Notes under the pieces: generated by a model
Databases searched by the model: none
The model's input: the letters and a program-made list of their open reading frames with translations, nothing else
What the model was told of the DNA's origin: nothing
Assembly (NCBI RefSeq): GCF_013376045.1
Contig: NZ_JABMJG010000009.1
Location: 62,001 to 126,000 of the forward strand
Source: Variovorax sp. SG517
Lineage (GTDB): Bacteria; Pseudomonadota; Gammaproteobacteria; Burkholderiales; Burkholderiaceae_C
Reading direction: 5' to 3'
DNA: 64,000 bases
In this document: in pieces, positions 58,636-64,000 of the stretch
How the letters are laid out: each line of letters opens with the position of its first letter
Position numbering within the stretch: the stretch's first letter is position 1
Translations under genes and position numbers: made by a program

Positions 58636-59868
58636 TCAGAGCCGGTCCGACATCGCGTGCAGGTACGCACGCACGGCCGCGTTGGAGCTCAGCCCGATGG
58701 CGCGATCGAATGCCTGGCGCGCCGCGGAGCGTGCGCCACCGGTTGCGAGCAGGTGGGCGCGCGCCGCCCAGTACGGCTGATAGTTCGCCACGTCCTGCGC
58801 GGGAATTGCTTCGAGCGCACGTAGGCCGACCTCGGGACCGCGCGCGTTCGCGAGCGCGCAGGCGAGACTGACCTGTGCGCCGATGCTGCTGCGCAGTGCC
58901 AGCAGTCCTTCGTAGAGTGACACCAGCGCTTCGGGCGGCACCGGCGCGCCGACGCGGCGTTCGCAGTGGGCCGACTGGATCGCAGCTTCTAGCTGGTAGG
59001 CGCCGAGCGACTTCATTTCGGACGCGCGGCGCAGGCAGAGCTCGGCCTCGGCGAGCAGGTCGGGGTTCCAGCGCAACGGGTCCTGCTGATCGAGCGGCAC
59101 GTAGGCGCCGGTGTCGCTGCGGCGCGCGGGCATGCGGGCCTCGCAGAAGAGCATCAGCGCCAGCAGGCCCAGCGGCTCGGGCTCGGCGGGCATCAGGCTG
59201 CAGAGGATGCGGCACAGGTCGATGGCTTCGGTGGTGAGGCCGCGCGGCAGGGCGTCGGCACCGTCGATGTCGTCCCAGCCGGTGCCGTAGGCGGCATAGA
59301 TGCCGTCGAGCACATCCTGCAGCCGCTGCGGCAGGTCGCGCGCCTGCGGGTATTCGAAGGGAATGCCGGCCGCGCGGATGCGGGCCTTGGCGCGCACCAG
59401 CCGCTGGCCGAGGGTGGAAGGCGCGGTGAGGAAGGCGCCGGCCATGCGCGCCGCGTCGAGGCCGAGCACGGTCTGCAGCATGAGCGGCGCGCGCGCCGCC
59501 GCGTCGATGGCCGGATGCGCGCACACGAACAGCAGGCGCAGCCGCTCGTCGGGAATGGCGCTGCTGCCATCGGCGGCGTCGTCGACTTCGCCGGCGAGCA
59601 GCAGCAAGGTCTGGGTGGCCTGGTCCTGCACGCGGGTGTGGCGCCAGGCGTCGAGCTTGCGGTGCCGCGCCACGCTCAGCAGCCAGGCATCGGGCTGGTC
59701 GGGAATGCCGTCGGAGGGCCAGCGCTCGAGCGCCCGTGAGAAGGCGTCTGCGAGGGCGTCTTCCGATGCGGCGATGTCATGGGTGCGCGCCGAGAGAATG
59801 GCCAGCAGCCGGCCATACGATTCGCGCGCCGCCCGTTCGGCGGCCCTGTGAACCGCCGGATCGCTCAT
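58636..59868 (-). CDS. ECF sigma factor, ECF42 type, with C-terminal TPR-like domain (DUF6596)
   Basis: 410 aa. Region 2 is around DALADAFSRALERWP..PDAWLLSVARHRKLDAWR. Region 4 includes MAGAFLTAPSTLGQRLVRAKARIR. The long C-terminal half (about 200 aa) is helical and TPR-like, as in ECF42 factors, which have no anti-sigma factor and use this domain for control. It overlaps the DGPF gene by 4 bases (ATGA), a hallmark partnership. A matching promoter lies before the pair. Confidence 0.92.
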   Translation of the reverse strand: MSDPAVHRAAERAARESYGRLLAILSARTHDIAASEDALADAFSRALERWPSDGIPDQPDAWLLSVARHRKLDAWRHTRVQDQATQTLLLLAGEVDDAADGSSAIPDERLRLLFVCAHPAIDAAARAPLMLQTVLGLDAARMAGAFLTAPSTLGQRLVRAKARIRAAGIPFEYPQARDLPQRLQDVLDGIYAAYGTGWDDIDGADALPRGLTTEAIDLCRILCSLMPAEPEPLGLLALMLFCEARMPARRSDTGAYVPLDQQDPLRWNPDLLAEAELCLRRASEMKSLGAYQLEAAIQSAHCERRVGAPVPPEALVSLYEGLLALRSSIGAQVSLACALANARGPEVGLRALEAIPAQDVANYQPYWAARAHLLATGGARSAARQAFDRAIGLSSNAAVRAYLHAMSDRL

Positions 59869-60233
59869 GCAGCAGCAGCCAGTGCCGTGGCCACGAAGAC
59901 GGGCCGCACCTCCACCCCGCCACTGGTCGCGCAGGGCGCACGCGCGGCCCATTCGAGTGCGGCGTCGAGGTCGGGCACGTCGATCACGAAGTAGCCGCCG
60001 AGCTGCTCCTTGGTGTCGGCGAAAGGGCCGTCCTGCACCTGGCGCCGGTCGCCGCGCACGCGCAGCGTGGTGCCGGTCATGGGCGGAAAGAGGCCGTGGC
60101 CGCCGAGCGAGATGCCCGACTGGCGCACCGCGTCGGCATACGCGACCCAGCTGGCCCGGTAGGCCTGCGCGGATGCGTCTTCGCGTTGCTCGAATTCGGA
60201 CGCGGGCTGATAGAACATCAACATGTACTGCAT
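59865..60233 (-). CDS. YCII/DGPF-domain protein, partner of ECF42 sigma
   Basis: 122 aa. YCII-related fold with the naming motif VQDGPFADTKEQLGGY and YMLMFYQP at the N-terminus. Such proteins are co-encoded with ECF42 sigma factors. Their biochemical role is unsettled. GGAG lies 9 bases before the ATG. It is translationally coupled to the sigma gene. Confidence 0.93.
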   Translation of the reverse strand: MQYMLMFYQPASEFEQREDASAQAYRASWVAYADAVRQSGISLGGHGLFPPMTGTTLRVRGDRRQVQDGPFADTKEQLGGYFVIDVPDLDAALEWAARAPCATSGGVEVRPVFVATALAAAA

Positions 60234-60285
60234 GGTGTCTCTCCGTCAAAGGAAAAGCTTGCTGAGCAGGATCGCTCACCACAAT

Positions 60286-60312
60286 GACGGCCAGCCGGCG
60301 AGCATTTCGACA
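60286..60312 (-). promoter_or_regulatory. ECF42-type promoter of the DGPF-sigma operon
   Basis: Minus strand TGTCGA (60312-60307), 17-base spacer, CGTC (60289-60286). This fits the reported ECF42 target pattern (TGTCGA at -35, CGA/TC at -10), so the sigma factor probably transcribes its own operon. The start should lie near 60279, leaving a leader of about 45 bases. Confidence 0.8.
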
Positions 60313-60401
60313 CGGGCTTCGTGCCGAGCAGAACATTTTTTACGCGAAAGCCTCCCGCTGCAACGGTGCCTGCACCGAAGCGGAAAGTTCTCGGCCAGCC
60401 T

Positions 60402-61763
60402 TCAGGCGGCCTCTGCCCGTGCCGAGGGGGCGAACAGGGTTTCCATCTCGTTGCGCAGCCTGTAGGCGGCAGTGGTGGTGTCGATGGTCACGTCGGCCCA
60501 GCTCAGGCTCTGGCCCTTCTTCACCGGGCGCACCAGCCTGACGTTGTGCGCCAGCCCCAGTGGCAGGCCGCCCAGGCGCAGCGAGCGCTCGGCCGGCAGC
60601 AGCTTGCCCCAGACGGTGTAGCCGCCTTCGCCGTCGAGCATCTCGCCGGCGGCCAGGTCGCGCTTGGCTGTGGCGACCACGTCGGCGTTCCAGCAGGTGG
60701 CCACGCCGGTGGGCTCGCCGCGCAGCGCCACGCTGGCCACCGACATGCCGACTTCGAGCCCGATCAGGTGCCAGCGCTTATAGAGCGTGAAGTAGCGCCC
60801 GCTCGGGTCGGTGTGGGCGTTGTACTCCTCGAAGCAGTTCTTGATGTAGTCGGTCTCGGCCTCGACCGTGACCCACACGCCCATGCGGATGTCGTACGGG
60901 ATCTTCCGACCGTCGGGTTCGAGCGAGGAAATCACCTCGACCATGCCCTTGCGCTCCAGCACGCCGCCTTCGCTCTTCGGCCGCGTGACGAAGGGAATGT
61001 CCTCCACGCTCGCGGGCGGGTAGAGCAGGCCGTCCGAGGGCACCGTGAGCCCGGTGGCGTTGGCCACCGCCGAGCTTTCGATCGAAGGCTTGGAGCCGTC
61101 GAGGAAGCTGTTGAACATCTTCGGGTTGAGCCCGCCGCGCCTGGCCTGCTCGGGCGTGAGGCCGTAGTTGCCCCACACCGTCTCCGGCGTGGATTCGGTG
61201 AAGTGCGGCAGCCACTTGTGGCCGCGCCCGGCCGCCACCACCGGGAAGCCGCAGGTGCGCGCCCAGTCGACCAGGTCGCAGATCAGCGCGGGCTGGTCGC
61301 CGAAGGCCAGCGAATAGACCACGCCGGCCTGCAGGGCCTTGCGCGCGAGCAGCGGGCCGCAGAAGGCGTCTGCCTCCACGGTCACGTTCACCAAGTGCTT
61401 GCCGTGCGCGAAGGCGTCGAGACAGTGGTCCACCGCCGCGATGGGGTTGCCGGTGCACTCGACCACGATGTCGATGGAGGGCTCGCGCGTCACGGCCTGC
61501 CACTCGTCGGTGATCCAGGTGGTGCCCTGCTTCAGCGCCTCCTGCACCGAGGCGGCGGCGGCGCGGCCGGGCTCCCAGCCCACGCGCTCGAGGTTGACGC
61601 GGGCCGCGTCCGGCGACAAGTCGGCGATCGCCACCAATTGCACGCCGGGCGTGCGGGGAATCTGCGCGAGGTACATCGAGCCGAACTTGCCGGCGCCGAT
61701 CAGGCCGATGCGGATGGGGCGGCCTTCGGCGGCGCGCTGCTGCAGGCGGGCGTGGAGGCTCAT
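60402..61763 (-). CDS. NAD(P)-binding oxidoreductase with C-terminal SAF domain (homoserine dehydrogenase-like)
   Basis: 453 aa. A Rossmann motif IGLIGAGKFGSMYL near residue 20, with VECTGNPIAAVDH and VNVTVEADAFCGPLLARKA, resembles homoserine dehydrogenase/GFO-type folds. The C-terminal third (AGEMLDGEGGYTVWGKLLP and VKKGQSLSWADVTID) is an SAF domain. Its substrate is unknown. The start at 61763 (MSLHARLQQRA) follows the dioxygenase stop by 5 bases, so the two are cotranscribed and probably act in one pathway. Confidence 0.88.
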   Translation of the reverse strand: MSLHARLQQRAAEGRPIRIGLIGAGKFGSMYLAQIPRTPGVQLVAIADLSPDAARVNLERVGWEPGRAAAASVQEALKQGTTWITDEWQAVTREPSIDIVVECTGNPIAAVDHCLDAFAHGKHLVNVTVEADAFCGPLLARKALQAGVVYSLAFGDQPALICDLVDWARTCGFPVVAAGRGHKWLPHFTESTPETVWGNYGLTPEQARRGGLNPKMFNSFLDGSKPSIESSAVANATGLTVPSDGLLYPPASVEDIPFVTRPKSEGGVLERKGMVEVISSLEPDGRKIPYDIRMGVWVTVEAETDYIKNCFEEYNAHTDPSGRYFTLYKRWHLIGLEVGMSVASVALRGEPTGVATCWNADVVATAKRDLAAGEMLDGEGGYTVWGKLLPAERSLRLGGLPLGLAHNVRLVRPVKKGQSLSWADVTIDTTTAAYRLRNEMETLFAPSARAEAA

Positions 61764-61768
61764 GTCGT

Positions 61769-62644
61769 TCAGGCCTCCACCGTGTCGAGCACGTCGGGCG
61801 AGGTGCGCAGGGCGCTTTGGGGCAGGCCGTTCTTCCACGGCACATCCACCGGGTAGGGATTCAGCAGGCAGTCGTCGGGCAGCAGCTCGATGGGCGTGAA
61901 GTCGCGGTGCGCGATGTACTCGGGCCGTTTGTGGCGGCGGATGTGGTTGCTGACGGCGCACAGGCTCAGGTACACCGCCACGCGGTTGAAGGGCGAGAGG
62001 TTGCTGCCAGAGGCATGCACCAGGCAGCTGTGGAACAGGATCATCGAGCCCGCCGGGCCCTTGGGCGAGACGATGCCGCCCTGCCTGCCGCCGGCGCGCT
62101 CCACCAGCTGGCGGATCAGGTCGTTGTCGACGGTCCACAGCGGGTAGCTGGTGGTGGTGAGGTCGTGCTTCGCGTCGACCACGCCCTTGCGGTGGCTGCC
62201 CGGGATGAACATCAGCGGGCCGTTGTGCTCGTTCACGTCGTCGAGAAAGATCGCGACGTTCATCGCGCGCTCGGTGGGCATCAGGTCGTCGTTGAGCCAG
62301 GTGCCGTAGTCCTGGTGCCACTGCCACACATCGCCTTCGAAGGCCATCTTCCCGTTGATCTTGAACTGGTGCATGTAGACCTCCTCGCCGAAGAGATCGA
62401 CCACCGGCTCGACCATGCGCGGGTGGCGCGCGAGCCGTGCGAAGGGCTCGCTCACGAGGTGCGCGGCGAAGTTCGTGCGCACGGCATCGGAGCCTTTCTC
62501 GCGCACGTTGAAGGCCTCGCGCTTCGCGTAGAGATCGGGCACCGCGTCGGTCAGCACCTTGGTTTCTTCGGCCGAGAAGTGGCCGGGGAAGAACAGATAG
62601 CCGTCGCGCTCAAACTGCGCGCGCTGCTCGGGGGTGAGCTTCAT
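61769..62644 (-). CDS. Phytanoyl-CoA dioxygenase (PhyH) family Fe(II)/2-oxoglutarate oxygenase
   Basis: 291 aa. Iron-binding HxD is in WQWHQDYGTW and the distal His in LFHSCLVHASGSNLS. An Arg for 2-oxoglutarate is in PFNRVAVYLSL. The sequence is closer to EctD/PhyH hydroxylases than to fatty-acid enzymes. It likely hydroxylates a small polar compound. Its ATG overlaps the gntR stop by 4 bases (ATGA), a regulator-enzyme coupling. Confidence 0.91.
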   Translation of the reverse strand: MKLTPEQRAQFERDGYLFFPGHFSAEETKVLTDAVPDLYAKREAFNVREKGSDAVRTNFAAHLVSEPFARLARHPRMVEPVVDLFGEEVYMHQFKINGKMAFEGDVWQWHQDYGTWLNDDLMPTERAMNVAIFLDDVNEHNGPLMFIPGSHRKGVVDAKHDLTTTSYPLWTVDNDLIRQLVERAGGRQGGIVSPKGPAGSMILFHSCLVHASGSNLSPFNRVAVYLSLCAVSNHIRRHKRPEYIAHRDFTPIELLPDDCLLNPYPVDVPWKNGLPQSALRTSPDVLDTVEA

Positions 62645-63348
62645 GCCTTGTCTCCTTTTTGCCTGGGGGTGATGGCGGTGTCGGCGGATGCGGCACGTGC
62701 CAGCAGCCGCTCGCTCAATGCCTCGCTGGCCCGCGAGACGTGTTCCTCGCTCAGGCGCGCGGCGCGGTCGGCGTTGCCTGCCGCGATGGCTTCGGCGATG
62801 GCCTCGTGCTCGTCCCACAGCGTCTCGCGCTGCGGCTCGGCCTGCAGCACCGCGCCCATCGCGCGGCGCAGGTGGCGCCAGTGCGGATCGGCGCTCTGTG
62901 CGATCAGCGGATTGCCCGACGCTTCGTAGATGGCCTGGTGGAAGGCCACGTCGGCATCGATCATCGCTTCCACGTTGCGCCCGCGCGCGGCGCGCCGGCC
63001 GCGTTCGATGAGCTTCGGGTCGATGCGAAAGCGCTGCCGCGCCGCCAGCCGCGCGGCCAGGGCATCGAGCGCGCCGCGCACCTGGTAGACCTTGCGCATC
63101 GCCTCCGCTTCCAGCGGGGCCACCAGCACGCCGCGGCCGGGCGCGTCGAGCACGAAGCCGTCCTTCTTCAGCAGCCGCAGCGCCTGCAGCACCGGCTGGC
63201 GCGACACCGAGAGGCGCTGCGCGATGTCTTCCTGCGTGATGCGCTCGCCGGGTGCGAGCGTGCCGCTGCTGATGGCGCCGAGCAGGGCGCGGTAGACCTG
63301 GTCGACGAGGTCGGGTGCGACCTCGATGCTGACGAGCTGGGCGGGCAT
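62641..63348 (-). CDS. GntR family regulator (FCD subfamily)
   Basis: 235 aa. The N-terminal winged helix (RITQEDIAQRLSVSRQPVLQALRLLKKDGF) is followed by an FCD ligand domain with metal-binding-type residues (DADVAFHQAIYEASGN and EHEAIAEAI). It probably represses the operon it heads in the absence of a small acid ligand. AAGGAGA lies 6 bases before the ATG. A perfect palindrome lies 29 bases upstream. Confidence 0.93.
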   Translation of the reverse strand: MPAQLVSIEVAPDLVDQVYRALLGAISSGTLAPGERITQEDIAQRLSVSRQPVLQALRLLKKDGFVLDAPGRGVLVAPLEAEAMRKVYQVRGALDALAARLAARQRFRIDPKLIERGRRAARGRNVEAMIDADVAFHQAIYEASGNPLIAQSADPHWRHLRRAMGAVLQAEPQRETLWDEHEAIAEAIAAGNADRAARLSEEHVSRASEALSERLLARAASADTAITPRQKGDKA

Positions 63349-63376
63349 GGTTGTCTCCTTGCGCCGGGTTCTTTGA

Positions 63377-63392
63377 ACTCTGTATACAGAGT
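63377..63392. promoter_or_regulatory. GntR operator palindrome
   Basis: ACTCTGTATACAGAGT, a perfect 16-bp palindrome with the TGTATACA core typical of FadR/FCD-type GntR sites. It lies between the divergent gntR operon and the PLP-enzyme gene, so it could control both. Confidence 0.82.
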
Positions 63393-63475
63393 ACGAAGTT
63401 CGGGGCCGCCACGGATAGCGGGTTTTTACCCATCGGGGCTGCAAAAGAGCGGAAGCCGCCGCTAAGCTCGACCCC

Positions 63476-64000
63476 ATGCAACTACCCACCTACGACGACG
63501 TCATCGCCGCGGCCGCGCGGCTCGAAGGCCACGCCCACCGCACGCCGGTGCTGCGCTCCACCACCGCCAACGAGCGCTGGGGCGCCGAGTTCTTCTTCAA
63601 GTGCGAGAACTTCCAGCGCATGGGCGCCTTCAAGTTCCGCGGCGCCTTCAACGCGCTTTCGAAGTTCGATGCCGCGCAGCGCAAGGGCGGCGTGATCGCC
63701 TTCTCGTCGGGCAACCATGCGCAGGCCATCGCGCTGTCGGCGCGCCTGCTGCAGATGCCCGCCGTCATCGTGATGCCCAAGGACGCGCCGGCCGCCAAGG
63801 TCGCGGCCACCAAGGGCTACGGCGCCGAGGTCGTGATGTACGACCGCTTCACCGAAGACCGCGAGGCGCTGACCAGGAAGCTCGCGCAGGAGCGCGGCAT
63901 GACGATGATCCCGCCCTACGACCATCCCGACGTGCTCACCGGCCAGGGCACCGCGGTGAAGGAGCTGATCGAGGAAACCGGCCCGCTCGACCATCTGTTC
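63476..64000 (+). CDS. Threonine/serine or 3-hydroxyaspartate ammonia-lyase-like PLP enzyme, 3' part beyond window
   Basis: The first 175 residues are present. Fold-type II PLP enzyme: the lysine is in MGAFKFRGAFNAL, and SSGNHAQAIAL is the phosphate/substrate loop. The FKCENFQRMGAFKFRGA region resembles threo-3-hydroxyaspartate dehydratases and serine racemases more than biosynthetic IlvA. With a hydroxylase nearby, a hydroxylated amino acid is a tempting substrate (inference). It is divergent from gntR. Confidence 0.88.
   Translation, partial: MQLPTYDDVIAAAARLEGHAHRTPVLRSTTANERWGAEFFFKCENFQRMGAFKFRGAFNALSKFDAAQRKGGVIAFSSGNHAQAIALSARLLQMPAVIVMPKDAPAAKVAATKGYGAEVVMYDRFTEDREALTRKLAQERGMTMIPPYDHPDVLTGQGTAVKELIEETGPLDHLF

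Overview
The window is high-GC, gene-dense chromosomal DNA. Its best fit is a betaproteobacterium of the family Comamonadaceae, most likely Variovorax or a close relative. I infer this from the order tpiA-secG-tRNA-Leu(GAG)-nuoA-N, the DUF2818/NUDIX/DUF1178 genes after nuoN, the many branched-chain-type ABC transporters, and an intergenic repeat that looks typical of the family. No transposase, integrase, phage gene or CRISPR array was seen. Both ends cut through genes: nirB on the left and a PLP-dependent ammonia-lyase-like gene on the right.

1-11.7 kb is an assimilatory nitrate/nitrite cluster. It holds nirB (partial), a PP2C phosphatase-kinase fusion in inverted orientation, a NarK/NasA transporter, an ANTAR protein with two P-box-like motifs, the ABC nitrate transporter nrtA-nrtB-nrtD, and a NasR-like NIT-ANTAR antiterminator. 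Upstream of both nrtA and nasA the sequence reads in the same order: a sigma-54 -24/-12 promoter, a hairpin with an AACGNN hexaloop (A1 and G4, as in ANTAR targets), then a terminator. The two nitrate importers therefore look co-regulated by nitrogen limitation plus nitrate-dependent antitermination.

11.8-22 kb is mostly housekeeping: tsaD, an alpha/beta hydrolase, hsp20, an orphan periplasmic binding protein, an aminotransferase, rpsO-pnp, a quinone oxidoreductase, tpiA and secG. The pnp leader has an unusual pair of interlocked inverted repeats. 22-38 kb is tRNA-Leu followed by the complete 14-gene complex I operon and three small conserved tail genes.

38-46.4 kb has a lipid/drug-type ABC half-transporter and a MarR-regulated tripartite efflux operon (NodT-type outer membrane factor, EmrA, EmrB). 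The MarR promoter carries its own operator and appears to give a leaderless mRNA. An AGE-family sugar epimerase follows. 46.7-52.7 kb is a livG-livF-SBP-SBP-livH-livM transporter with tandem duplicated binding proteins and a LivF whose Walker A lysine is arginine.

52.7-64 kb is accessory: a YXWGXW protein, a CrtC-like protein plus FtsX-type permease without a visible ATPase, a beta-lactamase-fold hydrolase, an ECF42 sigma/DGPF pair with a matching promoter, and a GntR-controlled operon (phytanoyl-CoA dioxygenase family plus SAF-domain oxidoreductase) with a perfect operator palindrome, next to a divergent threonine/hydroxyaspartate ammonia-lyase-like gene. A three-copy repeat occurs at 4077, 45107 and 50697, each starting 0-9 bases after a stop codon.
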